Of a stretch of 17,706 nt of DNA, positions 1 to 6,646 are shown one piece after another (the stretch's first letter is position 1; each line of letters opens with the position of its first letter). The translations under genes were made by a program, and so were the position numbers. The stretch is from contig DJHY01000259.1 in assembly GCA_002433335.1 (NCBI GenBank), forward strand, positions 1 to 17,706, given 5' to 3'. Source of the stretch: Rhodospirillaceae bacterium UBA6608. GTDB lineage: Bacteria > Pseudomonadota > Alphaproteobacteria > Rhodospirillales_A > Casp-alpha2. The notes below the pieces were generated by a model, which saw only the letters and a program-made list of their open reading frames with translations, searched no databases and was not told where the DNA came from.

Positions 1-522
1 GAGCCCAAGTCCCGGTATTACCTGGGCCTGCAAAAGGCGCAGGCCGGCGATGTGAAAGGCGCGCTTCAGGACTGGGCCGACCTGATCGCGATCTCGTCCG
101 AAGACGCCCCCTGGGTGCCCATCGTCCGCCAACAGGTCGTCCGCGCAGCCGATGAGTTGAACGTCGATCCGGCCGGCATCGAACCGTCGGACGCGGCCCG
201 CGAATTGATTGCCTCGCGCCCGCCGATCCTGCGCACCGAGACGCCGATCATGCCGTCGCCCAGCGAAGCGACGGGGCAAACGGCCCCCATGGCCCAGCCC
301 GCCCCCGGCCCCAGCCGCGAACAGATGGAAGCCGCCCAGGACATGACGCCCGAAGAACGGGCCGCCATGATCCGCGGCATGGTCGAACGCCTAGCCGACC
401 GGATGAAGGAAAACCCGGACGATATCGCCGGATGGCGACGGCTGGAGCGCGCCTACCGTGTTCTGGGCGACACGGCCAAGGCCGATGAAGCGGCGGCGCA
501 GATCAAACGGCTGACGCCCTAG
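1..522 (+). CDS. ccmI: C-terminal part of cytochrome c biogenesis protein CcmI (5' end outside window)
   Basis: The open frame is already running at base 1 and ends at TAG 520-522, so only the C-terminal ~173 residues are present. It opens with a tetratricopeptide-like helix pair (KSRYYLGLQKAQAGD, then GALQDWADLI) and an acidic DAPWVPIVRQQV stretch, which is the usual layout of the periplasmic TPR domain of CcmI. A Pro/Met-rich linker follows, then a second TPR-like block near the end (MVERLADRMKENPDDIAGWRRLERAY). In the family, CcmI binds the C-terminus of apocytochrome c and hands it to the haem ligation machinery (CcmF/CcmH) on the periplasmic side. The internal ATG at 52 is not the real start, because the coding similarity continues upstream of it. 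The identification rests on pattern recognition of a partial protein; another periplasmic TPR protein is the alternative. Confidence 0.72.
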   Translation, partial: EPKSRYYLGLQKAQAGDVKGALQDWADLIAISSEDAPWVPIVRQQVVRAADELNVDPAGIEPSDAARELIASRPPILRTETPIMPSPSEATGQTAPMAQPAPGPSREQMEAAQDMTPEERAAMIRGMVERLADRMKENPDDIAGWRRLERAYRVLGDTAKADEAAAQIKRLTP

Positions 523-555
523 GGCCGATCCGCGCCGTTTTACGGCAACTCCCCC

Positions 556-584
556 TTGGCCTGGGGCGTTTCTGCCCCTATAAC
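556..584 (+). promoter_or_regulatory. Probable sigma70 promoter of pgk
   Basis: A TTGGCC hexamer at 556-561 and TATAAC at 579-584 are separated by exactly 17 nt. They match the -35 and -10 consensus at 4/6 and 5/6 positions. Transcription would begin near 591, giving a leader of about 37 nt that holds the AGGGG ribosome site at 614-618. pgk is therefore probably transcribed on its own and not only from the ccm operon. Confidence 0.55.
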
Positions 585-627
585 CCCGGCAATCTTTTCA
601 AAAGAAACCAGCCAGGGGATCGCCCAC

Positions 628-2859
628 ATGCGCCAGTTCAAGACCATCGACGACCTTGATGTCCGGGGAAAGACCGTTCTGGTCCGTTGCGACCTGAACG
701 TGCCGATGAAGGACGGTAAAGTGACCGACGCCACGCGCCTGGAGCGCTCGTCGGAAACCCTGACCGATCTGGCCGCCGCCGGGGCCCGGGTCTGCGTGCT
801 GTCGCACTTCGGTCGCCCCAAAGGCCAGGTCGTCCCGGAGATGAGCCTGAAGCCTGTCGCCGACGCCCTGTCCCAGGTTCTGAACCGCACCGTCGCCTTC
901 GCCGCCGATTGCGTCGGCGCTCCGGCTGAAGCAGTCGTCAAGAACCTTAACGACGGCGACATCTGCGTTCTGGAAAACCTGCGCTTCCACGCCGAGGAAG
1001 AAAAGAACGACGCGGGCTTCGCCCAGCAGTTGGCCGCCTTGGGCGATTTCTACGTCAACGACGCCTTTTCCGTTTCGCACCGGGCCCATGCCTCGACCGA
1101 GGCCATCGCCCGCATCCTGCCCGCCGCCGCCGGGCGGTTGATGCAGGCCGAGCTGGACGCCCTGACCAAAGCTTTGGAAGCGCCTGAGCATCCTGTCGCC
1201 GCCGTGGTCGGCGGGGCCAAGGTTTCGACCAAGATGGAAGTTCTGGGCAACCTCGTCGGCAAGGTCGACCTGTTGATCATCGGCGGCGGGATGGCCAACA
1301 CCTTCCTGCATGCCCAGGGCATCAACGTCGGCAAGTCGCTGTGCGAGCACGACATGGCCGATGCCGCCCGTGACATTCTGAAGCGCGCCGAACAGGCGGG
1401 CTGCGTGGTGGCCCTGCCGGTCGACGCCGTGGTCGCGCGCGAGTTCAAGGAAGGGGCGGCTTCGGAAGTCGTCGCCGTCGACGCCATGCCCGGCGACGCC
1501 ATGATGTTGGATGTCGGCCCAGCCACGGTCGACGACCTGACCGCCCGCCTGAAGGATTGCCGCACCCTGGTGTGGAACGGCCCGCTCGGCGCGTTCGAAA
1601 TCAAACCTTTCGACAACGGCACCAATGGCCTGGCCCAGGCGGCCGCCGAATTGACCAAGGCCGGCACCCTGACCTCGGTCGCCGGTGGCGGCGATACGGT
1701 CGCGGCCCTGGCTAACGCCGGCGTCGGCGATGCCTTTTCCTATGTCTCGGCGGCTGGGGGGGCCTTCCTGGAATGGTTGGAAGGCAAGGACCTACCCGGC
1801 GTCGCGGTCCTTCGCGGGAAACACCACGGCGGGGCCTTCGCTGGGCCCCGCAACCGCCTGCGGGCGGGTCCGGTGCGTCAGGGTATCGAGCAGCGATTTC
1901 AGATAATCGGACTGCTGGGCCAGTTGATCGGTCGCGACGCGGGCTTCGTCAGATGCCGCGGCGGCCAACATCTGGGCCGTGTCGGTAACGCGCTCGACCT
2001 CGCTGGTGCAGGCCGCCAACGACCGTTCGGCGCGGTCCACCGCATCGCGGATGGCCGCCAGGCGCTGACGCGATTCCGGATCCTTCAGGCTGGCTTCACG
2101 TACGGCTCCGCCACCCATCGACACGGTCTTTCCGTCGGCCCCGGTTGCGCCCCCTTGCCCCGGTTGCGGGCGGCCGAACAGGAAGCCGTTGAATTCCTCG
2201 CGCACGGCGGCGACATGGCCGCCCAGGCCGTCCAACTGTTCGCGCGCCACGGACAGATTGCGGATCAATGCATCGGTCAGCTCCACATCGATGATCGCCG
2301 CCGAGGCTTCGCGGCTGACCCGCGCCAAGTGGTCAGAGACCTGCCCCAAAGCAACCTCGCCCCCGCGCGCCTGCGGGTCGGCATGGACCATCGCGCGGGC
2401 CTGCGCTTCGGCCTGCGCCCGCGCCAAGGCCGGGACCGGCGGCTGGTTGGCCTGGTCCTCTTCCAACGCGGCCAACAGGTTTTCCATCTCTTCCATTTCG
2501 CGGCGATAGTCGGCCAGGGTGCGACGCATGACCTCGGCCTCGTCCGACGCTGCTTGGGCGCGGCGCGCCTCGCCCTCCATGTTCTCGACCGCCTGCAGGG
2601 TCTTGGCCTGGGCGTGGTCCAGGTCCTGACGCAGGTGTTCGGCGTCGGCCATGGCCGACATCCAATCGTCGAAGGCACGGGCCAGTTGGCCGATGGCATC
2701 GCTGTTGCCGCGTCCGGGGATCAGCACCGTGCGGTCGCCGCGCGCCAGACGATCGGCGGCATCGGCCAGGGCCTGCACCGGACGCGTGATCGAGCGCATC
2801 ACGATCAAACCCAGTGTCAGCACCCACAACAGGATCGCCGCCCCGCCGCCGACCAGTGA
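628..2859 (+). CDS. pgk: Phosphoglycerate kinase, open frame reads ~345 codons past the normal end
   Basis: Phosphoglycerate kinase transfers phosphate between 1,3-bisphosphoglycerate and ADP in cytosolic glycolysis and the Calvin cycle. The ATG at 628 is chosen because it starts the conserved N-terminus and AGGGG lies 9 nt upstream. Visible landmarks from this start are VRCDLNVP (19-26), SHFGRPKG (59-66), [54 protein letters not shown] and the nucleotide-binding GGGDTVAAL. The last family-like residues are [19 protein letters not shown], ending near 1815. Family members stop there at 390-400 residues, but this frame has no stop until TGA 2857-2859 (743 aa). The extension is rich in G, R, H and Q and is the exact antisense of the convergent HAMP gene, so it is unlikely to be a functional domain. 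The kinase call is firm; the 3' boundary is not. Confidence 0.85.
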   Translation: MRQFKTIDDLDVRGKTVLVRCDLNVPMKDGKVTDATRLERSSETLTDLAAAGARVCVLSHFGRPKGQVVPEMSLKPVADALSQVLNRTVAFAADCVGAPAEAVVKNLNDGDICVLENLRFHAEEEKNDAGFAQQLAALGDFYVNDAFSVSHRAHASTEAIARILPAAAGRLMQAELDALTKALEAPEHPVAAVVGGAKVSTKMEVLGNLVGKVDLLIIGGGMANTFLHAQGINVGKSLCEHDMADAARDILKRAEQAGCVVALPVDAVVAREFKEGAASEVVAVDAMPGDAMMLDVGPATVDDLTARLKDCRTLVWNGPLGAFEIKPFDNGTNGLAQAAAELTKAGTLTSVAGGGDTVAALANAGVGDAFSYVSAAGGAFLEWLEGKDLPGVAVLRGKHHGGAFAGPRNRLRAGPVRQGIEQRFQIIGLLGQLIGRDAGFVRCRGGQHLGRVGNALDLAGAGRQRPFGAVHRIADGRQALTRFRILQAGFTYGSATHRHGLSVGPGCAPLPRLRAAEQEAVEFLAHGGDMAAQAVQLFARHGQIADQCIGQLHIDDRRRGFAADPRQVVRDLPQSNLAPARLRVGMDHRAGLRFGLRPRQGRDRRLVGLVLFQRGQQVFHLFHFAAIVGQGATHDLGLVRRCLGAARLALHVLDRLQGLGLGVVQVLTQVFGVGHGRHPIVEGTGQLADGIAVAASGDQHRAVAARQTIGGIGQGLHRTRDRAHHDQTQCQHPQQDRRPAADQ

Positions 2860-3753
2860 CGCGGCGGCGAACTTCCGCTCGCCCGCCAGGGTGGTCCACC
2901 GTTCTTCGGCCAGTTCCTGTGCGACGCTGCCCAGCGTCGCCAGCGACGGCGCCACATAGGCCTGAATATCGTCGAAGCGCTGAGCGTCTTCGTTGACCCG
3001 GACACGGGCCGAGATCAGCGCCATCATCGCCGTTTGATGTTGGGTCAAAAGATCGGCCACGGCATCGCGTTCGGTCCGGGAATACCCGGCGTCCTTCACC
3101 TGCGCCGCCAACTGCGTATAGGCCGCCCGCAGGTCGACCAGGCGCACCGGGTCGCCGGTCAGAACCATTTCGCTGCCCAGTTGGTCGATCCGCGCCAGCA
3201 GTTCGGCCATGCCGCGCCGACCGCCATCGGCCAAACGGGGGGCCAGCGCCTGATCCGCATCGCGCAGCGCCGCCCCGGCTTTGGCCGGGTCGCCCGCCAG
3301 ACCGGCGTCGAGCGTCGAAAGGTGTTGGTCGTATTGGACCAAGCCGTCCTTGAGCGTCGCAATGGGGCGTTCCAGATCGCCCGCGTCGGCGTGGGACGCC
3401 AAGGTGTCGAGCAGGCGGGACTGTTCATCCAACAGGCTGCGGATTTCCCGCGCCTCGTCCGGATTGCGCCCCAGGATGTAGCGTTTTTCGTGGGCCTGGA
3501 TGGCGGCCTGGCCACGGGCGACCTCGGTCACCGTGGCGTTCAGGTCGCGCGCGCGTTCAAGCCCCAATTGGGCCACCGATACCCGGTCGTTCACATGCAC
3601 GATCAATCCGGCATAGACCATCACCGCCAGCATGCCGACGGCCACGAACAGGCCGGTGCGGGTGGAAAGCGCCATGCCGCCCATGAAGGTCCGGCTGGCA
3701 TAGGTCGGGCGTCTGAGGGCCAGATATGTATGGTCGTAGTCGCGGTCAGCCAC
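1792..3753 (-). CDS. Two-TM membrane protein with HAMP domain and long coiled coil (degenerate chemoreceptor-like)
   Basis: The 653-aa protein starts with GTG at 3753-3751, with GAGG about 11 nt upstream; an in-frame ATG at 3684 is an alternative start. TM1 covers residues ~34-52 ([19 protein letters not shown]). A ~240-residue helical periplasmic region follows, then TM2 at ~296-319 and a HAMP domain at ~319-372 ([21 protein letters not shown] ... [11 protein letters not shown]). A charged coiled coil lies at ~372-435 and a second helical region at ~470-630. This is the architecture of transmembrane signal transducers such as chemoreceptors and their relatives. The conserved cytoplasmic hairpin tip of methyl-accepting proteins, and any kinase, GGDEF or EAL domain, are not visible. 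The output is therefore unknown. It converges on pgk, and its TAG stop (1794-1792) lies inside kinase codons. Wobble-position G/C bias in this frame supports it as the real gene of the overlapping pair. Confidence 0.82.
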   Translation of the reverse strand: MADRDYDHTYLALRRPTYASRTFMGGMALSTRTGLFVAVGMLAVMVYAGLIVHVNDRVSVAQLGLERARDLNATVTEVARGQAAIQAHEKRYILGRNPDEAREIRSLLDEQSRLLDTLASHADAGDLERPIATLKDGLVQYDQHLSTLDAGLAGDPAKAGAALRDADQALAPRLADGGRRGMAELLARIDQLGSEMVLTGDPVRLVDLRAAYTQLAAQVKDAGYSRTERDAVADLLTQHQTAMMALISARVRVNEDAQRFDDIQAYVAPSLATLGSVAQELAEERWTTLAGERKFAAASLVGGGAAILLWVLTLGLIVMRSITRPVQALADAADRLARGDRTVLIPGRGNSDAIGQLARAFDDWMSAMADAEHLRQDLDHAQAKTLQAVENMEGEARRAQAASDEAEVMRRTLADYRREMEEMENLLAALEEDQANQPPVPALARAQAEAQARAMVHADPQARGGEVALGQVSDHLARVSREASAAIIDVELTDALIRNLSVAREQLDGLGGHVAAVREEFNGFLFGRPQPGQGGATGADGKTVSMGGGAVREASLKDPESRQRLAAIRDAVDRAERSLAACTSEVERVTDTAQMLAAAASDEARVATDQLAQQSDYLKSLLDTLTHRTRPQAVAGPSEGPAVVFPAKDRDAG

Positions 3754-3964
3754 GGGTGCCGTTACCTCAAAATTCGGAGTCGACGAAAATGCGCGCAGAG
3801 GTCGTCTAACTAGTAGAACGAAATCTAACCTTCTACCTACGAAAAATTCCTTAAAATCCGCCGAAAATCATCAAACCCGCATTATCCACAGCTGCCTGAT
3901 GTTGAATTCCCCGGCTTCTATGGCATCATAGGTTGTCGATAGGTGCTTGGGGGAGACAAGCCAA
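3754..3964. promoter_or_regulatory. Divergent AT-rich intergenic region with a consensus DnaA box
   Basis: This 211-nt spacer separates the divergent HAMP gene and the 67-aa gene. Its core at about 3780-3890 is clearly richer in A and T than the flanking genes. It contains a perfect TTATCCACA DnaA box at 3882-3890. No convincing -35/-10 pair with 17-nt spacing was found on either strand, although both promoters are expected here. Only one DnaA box is present, so an origin is not supported. Confidence 0.4.
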
Positions 3965-4168
3965 ATGGTTGGGTCGGTCGGACCGCTTGGGGCGGTTGCG
4001 AACTTTCTAGGCCTTAAGCGCACGCTTAAGCAGGAACAGCTTGCCGCCGATTTGGCGCAGGCCGCCCAGGAATCGCAGCAGCGTTTCAACGCCGAAAACG
4101 GCGACATCCTCGAAATCGACCCGGATAATCCGGCGCCGCGCGGCCATCTCATCGATATCATCGCCTGA
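3965..4168 (+). CDS. Small unknown protein, 67 aa
   Basis: The ATG at 3965 is preferred over the upstream in-frame TTG at 3947 because a strong GGGGGAG ribosome site (3949-3955) sits 9 nt before it. The protein has a hydrophobic N-terminus (VGPLGAVANFLGL), a predicted amphipathic helix (LKQEQLAADLAQAAQESQQRF) and an acidic, Pro-containing tail ending APRGHLIDIIA. There is no signal peptide or cysteine. I do not recognise the family. The tail resembles the end of the 80-aa protein encoded at 4849-5091 (VPRGFYLNIVV), so the two may share an interaction motif. An 18-bp palindrome (CTTAAGCG-CA-CGCTTAAG, 4013-4030) lies within the coding region. That it is a gene is supported by the ribosome site and an isolated open frame in codon-biased sequence. 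Confidence 0.6.
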   Translation: MVGSVGPLGAVANFLGLKRTLKQEQLAADLAQAAQESQQRFNAENGDILEIDPDNPAPRGHLIDIIA

Positions 4169-4219
4169 TCCGTGGCTTGACCGCTTTCGCCGGCTTTGCG
4201 GGCCAGGCAGACATTCGGA

Positions 4220-4232
4220 TAAACTGCGGCCA
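4220..4232 (+). promoter_or_regulatory. Candidate -10 element for a leaderless NUDIX transcript
   Basis: TAAACT at 4220-4225 is followed by 6 nt and then the ATG at 4232, the distance expected between a -10 element and +1. No purine-rich ribosome site lies in the last 20 nt. The -35 region is weak (TTGCGG at 4196-4201, 18-nt spacer). The call is tentative. Confidence 0.35.
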
Positions 4233-4780
4233 TGAGCGATGACACAACTAATATCGGAAAACCAGGACCCAGCGTTTGGGCCGTGCCCGATGGCGACGAC
4301 CGCGAACGCCTGACCTGCGTCGATTGCGGCTTCATCCATTACGACAACCCAAAGATCATCGCCGGTGTCGTTCCGACCTGGGGCGATAAATACCTGATCT
4401 GCAAGCGGGCGATCGAGCCGCGCATCGGCTATTGGACCGTCCCCGCCGGGTTCCTGGAACTGAGCGAGTCGACCGCCGACGGCGCCAAGCGCGAAGCCTG
4501 GGAAGAAGCCCGCATCGATGTCGAGATCACCGGATTGATCGGCATTTATGAAATTCCCCGTATTTCCCAACTTTACGTCATCCATGCCGGTCGCATGACC
4601 CGCGAAAATCACGCCCCCGGCCCGGAAAGCATGGATACGCGGCTGGTATCCTGGGACGAGATCCCCTGGGACGAGTTGGCGTTTCCATCGATCCGCTGGG
4701 CCCTGGAACGCCACCGCGAAGGCCTGCCGCCCGGCATTACCCAGGCCCCGCCGCGCCCGCGCGCCGATAAATCCGCCTGA
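4232..4780 (+). CDS. NUDIX hydrolase with partial N-terminal zinc-ribbon
   Basis: The 182-aa protein carries a Nudix box at residues 73-95: G73-x5-E79-x7-R87-E88-A-W-E91-E92-A-R94-I95. The catalytic REuxEE core is intact, while the usual glycine near the box end is Arg94. Upstream is a CVDCG knuckle (Cys29, Cys32) followed by FIHYDNPK, the hallmark of the zinc-ribbon that precedes one NUDIX subgroup; the first CxxC pair of that ribbon is absent. NUDIX enzymes cleave nucleoside diphosphates linked to another moiety (ADP-ribose, NADH, FAD, nucleotide sugars) with Mg2+. The exact substrate cannot be read here. There is no Shine-Dalgarno before ATG 4232. A TAAACT hexamer ends 7 nt before it, which suggests leaderless translation. 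A probable terminator follows at 4791-4811. Confidence 0.9.
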   Translation: MSDDTTNIGKPGPSVWAVPDGDDRERLTCVDCGFIHYDNPKIIAGVVPTWGDKYLICKRAIEPRIGYWTVPAGFLELSESTADGAKREAWEEARIDVEITGLIGIYEIPRISQLYVIHAGRMTRENHAPGPESMDTRLVSWDEIPWDELAFPSIRWALERHREGLPPGITQAPPRPRADKSA

Positions 4781-4790
4781 TCCGCCTACC

Positions 4791-4811
4791 CGGCAAAAAT
4801 TGCCGCGTTTT
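4791..4811 (+). terminator. Probable intrinsic terminator after the NUDIX gene
   Basis: A perfect 6-bp stem CGGCAA (4791-4796) / TTGCCG (4800-4805) with an AAA loop is followed by CGTTTTG. It starts 10 nt after the NUDIX stop. The stem is short, so termination may be partial. Confidence 0.42.
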
Positions 4812-4836
4812 GAGATTCCGTTAACCATTGGCCGCC

Positions 4837-4849
4837 TATGCTCGGCCCA
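4837..4849 (+). promoter_or_regulatory. Candidate -10 element for a leaderless transcript of the 80-aa gene
   Basis: TATGCT at 4837-4842 lies exactly 6 nt before ATG 4849, and no Shine-Dalgarno is visible. This is the same arrangement as at the NUDIX gene. A -35 element at the right distance is not evident. Confidence 0.35.
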
Positions 4850-5091
4850 TGGACATCACCAATAATTCCACCGGCGGCGCAGGCGCCCTTCCTTCCAAGA
4901 CCGCAACGCGGTCTCCGGTGGTGTATGAGTCCGATTCCCTGCGCGAGGTTCAGGCCCGCGCCAATCACATTCAGCAAGGTGAAACGGCGATCGAACGGCG
5001 CGGCATGCGGCGTTTGAACGAAGCCATGGCCTCAGGCCAGGATTTGCGGCGCGACGTGCCGCGCGGCTTCTATCTGAACATCGTCGTCTGA
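4849..5091 (+). CDS. Small unknown protein, 80 aa, basic C-terminal half
   Basis: The ATG at 4849 is chosen over the in-frame TTG at 4828 because a -10-like TATGCT sits one promoter distance upstream and neither start has a clear ribosome site. The N-terminal ~30 residues are low-complexity (Asn, Ser, Thr, Gly, Ala) and probably disordered. The rest is a charged helix with many Arg (LREVQARANHIQQGE, RRGMRRLNEAMASGQDLRR) ending VPRGFYLNIVV. No signal peptide, membrane segment or cysteine is present, so it is likely cytosolic. The family is not recognised. The C-terminal PRG-x-x-L-[ND]-I motif recalls the end of the 67-aa protein at 3965-4168. Confidence 0.6.
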   Translation: MDITNNSTGGAGALPSKTATRSPVVYESDSLREVQARANHIQQGETAIERRGMRRLNEAMASGQDLRRDVPRGFYLNIVV

Positions 5092-5114
5092 CGCTCTTCA
5101 GTCTGTCACCAGGG

Positions 5115-5143
5115 TTGAACCCACCCCCATCCGTTCCTAGGTT
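5115..5143 (+). promoter_or_regulatory. Possible promoter of the DUF2141 gene
   Basis: TTGAAC (5115-5120) and TAGGTT (5138-5143) are spaced by 17 nt and match consensus at 4/6 and 3/6. The -35 lies inside the small palindrome GGGTT-G-AACCC (5112-5122), which could be an operator or chance. The leader would be about 45 nt. Confidence 0.35.
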
Positions 5144-5194
5144 GTCGATTGACCCAGCCGCCCCGGCGGCCCAGCAATCAGGACCCGGCGGCCC

Positions 5195-5620
5195 GTGCCC
5201 AAATTCATTCCCTTAAGCATTCCGTTCCTGGCGTCGTTCGCCGGCGCTGTGGCGGCTGCGGATTTGACGGTGACGGTGACCGGGCTGCAATCCGACAGCG
5301 GCGACGTGCATATCGCACTGTACGACACGGCGGATGCTTTCCCGAAAAGCGACGGCATGCTGTCCGAGGCCCAGGCCAAGCCGGCGGACCGACAGGCGAC
5401 CTGGGTGTTCAAGGACCTGAAACCGGGCACCTACGCCATCGCCGCCTATCACGACGCCAACGGCAACCATTCGTTCGATCAGGGATTGTTCGGCGTGCCG
5501 CTGGAAGACTATGGGTTTTCCATGGGTGCGCGCGCGTTTCTCAGCGCGCCGTCCTTCACGGACGCGGCCTTCCCTGTCCCCGAGGAAGGCCGCACCGTTA
5601 AGATCGATTTCGGCAATTAA
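5195..5620 (+). CDS. Secreted DUF2141 family protein
   Basis: The 141-aa product begins with a Sec signal peptide (IPLSIPFLASFAGAVAAA, cleavage expected near residue 21). The mature part is a single beta-sandwich-like domain: DLTVTVTGLQSDSGDVHIALYD, then FKDLKPGTYAIAAYHDANGNHSFDQGLFGVPLEDYGFS, and a final GRTVKIDFGN strand. The pattern 'G.v.ialyd ... l.pG.Yai...hD.N.N...d....G.P.E.yGfS' is diagnostic of DUF2141, a periplasmic or outer-surface family of unknown function. The start is GTG at 5195; AGGA at 5180-5183 is 11 nt upstream, a modest ribosome site. It converges on the lipoprotein gene with only 39 nt between stops. Confidence 0.88.
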   Translation: MPKFIPLSIPFLASFAGAVAAADLTVTVTGLQSDSGDVHIALYDTADAFPKSDGMLSEAQAKPADRQATWVFKDLKPGTYAIAAYHDANGNHSFDQGLFGVPLEDYGFSMGARAFLSAPSFTDAAFPVPEEGRTVKIDFGN

Positions 5621-5640
5621 CGGGCCGAAAACGCGTCAGC

Positions 5641-5667
5641 GTCCTTAGCGCCGCTCGCTTCAAGGAC
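5641..5667. terminator. Weak inverted repeat between convergent genes
   Basis: GTCCTT (5641-5646) pairs with AAGGAC (5662-5667), with a further GCG/CGC pairing inside. It sits at the convergence of the DUF2141 gene and the lipoprotein gene and overlaps the latter's stop. There is no T-run, so bidirectional termination is only a possibility. Confidence 0.22.
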
Positions 5668-6469
5668 GGCCGTCGGCGCCGCCCAGATGATCGGAGTAGA
5701 TCCGAACCAGATACAGCGGGAAGGCTTCGATGCCCGTCTGCCCGGCAGGATCGCCGCGCTTGACCGCCATCTTCAGGGCCTCGTCGTTTTTCAGCTGCTG
5801 GAACGTCCGCTCCATCAACGCGGCCGGCGCCCGTTTGGTCAGGCCCGCGATATCAAGCCCGTCCACGGTCGTCCCCATTTCGTCCTTGGTCAGGCTCTTG
5901 CCTTTCGGCGCGCAGTAATAGCCGAACAGGTGATTGTCATAGCCGTTCTGCGGATCGTGGGCATCCCGGTTGAACTCGGAATGGAAGCCGAAGCAGCTCT
6001 GCCCGGTGTCCGTGCGTTGGAACGGCTGGATGTAATAGGGCAACTTGCCTTTGTAGGCGAAGCTGTCGCCGCTGTAGGTCACGCCGCCGGTCTTGGCCAT
6101 GTTCCACATGCCGACCGTACCCTTGGCGGTCTTGGCGAAATCCAGGGCGTGTTTGTCGCCGCCGGCGGCACCCGCGCCGTAGAACGACGCCACGACGGAG
6201 ATCGCCTCGGCCTGGGCACCATTGTCACCCCGGTACAGGACGTATTCTTCTTCTTGATCGTTGTCTTTGTATTCCGCCCGCATGCTGCTCTGCGCCGGCA
6301 AGCCGGGAGCGGCGAAAGACAAGGATTCCAACCCCGGTGGGACAGGCGCCACAGCGGGGGACACATTCAAAGCGCCAGCACCGGCGCACCCGGAAATCGC
6401 CAGTGCGGCGACCAGAGCAGCCGTTTTGTAAAGCGCGGCTTTTGAAACGAGAGACGGTTTAAAATTCAT
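5660..6469 (-). CDS. Unknown lipoprotein, 269 aa
   Basis: The protein begins with a lipoprotein signal: Lys-containing N-region, hydrophobic AALVAALAISGC, and a lipobox I-S-G-C with acceptor Cys28. Ala29 at +2 predicts outer-membrane sorting. The mature protein has no domain I recognise. Features that stand out are an acidic patch (YKDNDQEEEYVLYRGDNG), a Gly/Ala-rich stretch, an aromatic-rich centre (GKLPYYIQPFQRTDTGQSCFGF) and two further cysteines (QSCFGF and GYYCAPKG) that could form a disulfide. The ATG at 6469 has GGAGA 6-7 nt upstream, a good ribosome site. A 162-nt AT-rich upstream spacer suggests its own promoter. Confidence 0.72.
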   Translation of the reverse strand: MNFKPSLVSKAALYKTAALVAALAISGCAGAGALNVSPAVAPVPPGLESLSFAAPGLPAQSSMRAEYKDNDQEEEYVLYRGDNGAQAEAISVVASFYGAGAAGGDKHALDFAKTAKGTVGMWNMAKTGGVTYSGDSFAYKGKLPYYIQPFQRTDTGQSCFGFHSEFNRDAHDPQNGYDNHLFGYYCAPKGKSLTKDEMGTTVDGLDIAGLTKRAPAALMERTFQQLKNDEALKMAVKRGDPAGQTGIEAFPLYLVRIYSDHLGGADGRP

Positions 6470-6611
6470 GGGTGTTCTCCAATGAACGATACTCCCCCGG
6501 AAACCGCCCCTTCCCCGGAACCAGCCTTAATTTTACATATATAATTTGGATTATTCATTTGGGCCATGTCAAAGACAAAGTCAACTGTCCCGGCTGTGAA
6601 ATTCAGATTAC
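6470..6611 (-). promoter_or_regulatory. AT-rich upstream region of the lipoprotein gene
   Basis: The region contains a minus-strand TTGACA (6572-6567) and an A/T tract around 6526-6560 with TATATA-like hexamers. The spacing between TTGACA and the best -10-like sequences is 11 or 23 nt, not 17, so the promoter position is unclear. A perfect TATAAT on the plus strand (6540-6545) has no matching -35 and no gene to serve. Confidence 0.3.
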
Positions 6612-6646
6612 GGAAAATTGGGCGGGCTAAGTTAGAACCCCCGCCC
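6612..6646 (-). terminator. Intrinsic terminator of the DUF924 gene
   Basis: On the minus strand, GGGCGGG (6646-6640) pairs perfectly with CCCGCCC (6626-6620) across a 13-nt loop and is followed by AATTTT. The TAA stop of the DUF924 gene lies in the loop, so the terminator is built into the gene's last codons. Confidence 0.6.

Noticed and set aside
534..546. Terminator after ccmI (GCCGT-TTT-ACGGC)
   Set aside because: The stem is only 5 bp and no T-run follows.
1816..2859. Pgk C-terminal extension as a new functional domain
   Set aside because: It is antisense, in exact wobble register, to a HAMP gene with clear domains, and its composition (G, R, H, Q rich) is typical of antisense GC-rich sequence.
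3754..3964. Chromosome origin because of a DnaA box in AT-rich DNA
   Set aside because: Only one box was found, and none of the usual origin-linked genes is nearby.
3929..5149. 12-nt repeat TAGGTTGTCGAT at 3929-3940 and 5138-5149, both upstream of small genes
   Set aside because: Several chance 12-mer repeats are expected in 17.7 kb, and only the second copy is at promoter spacing from a -35.
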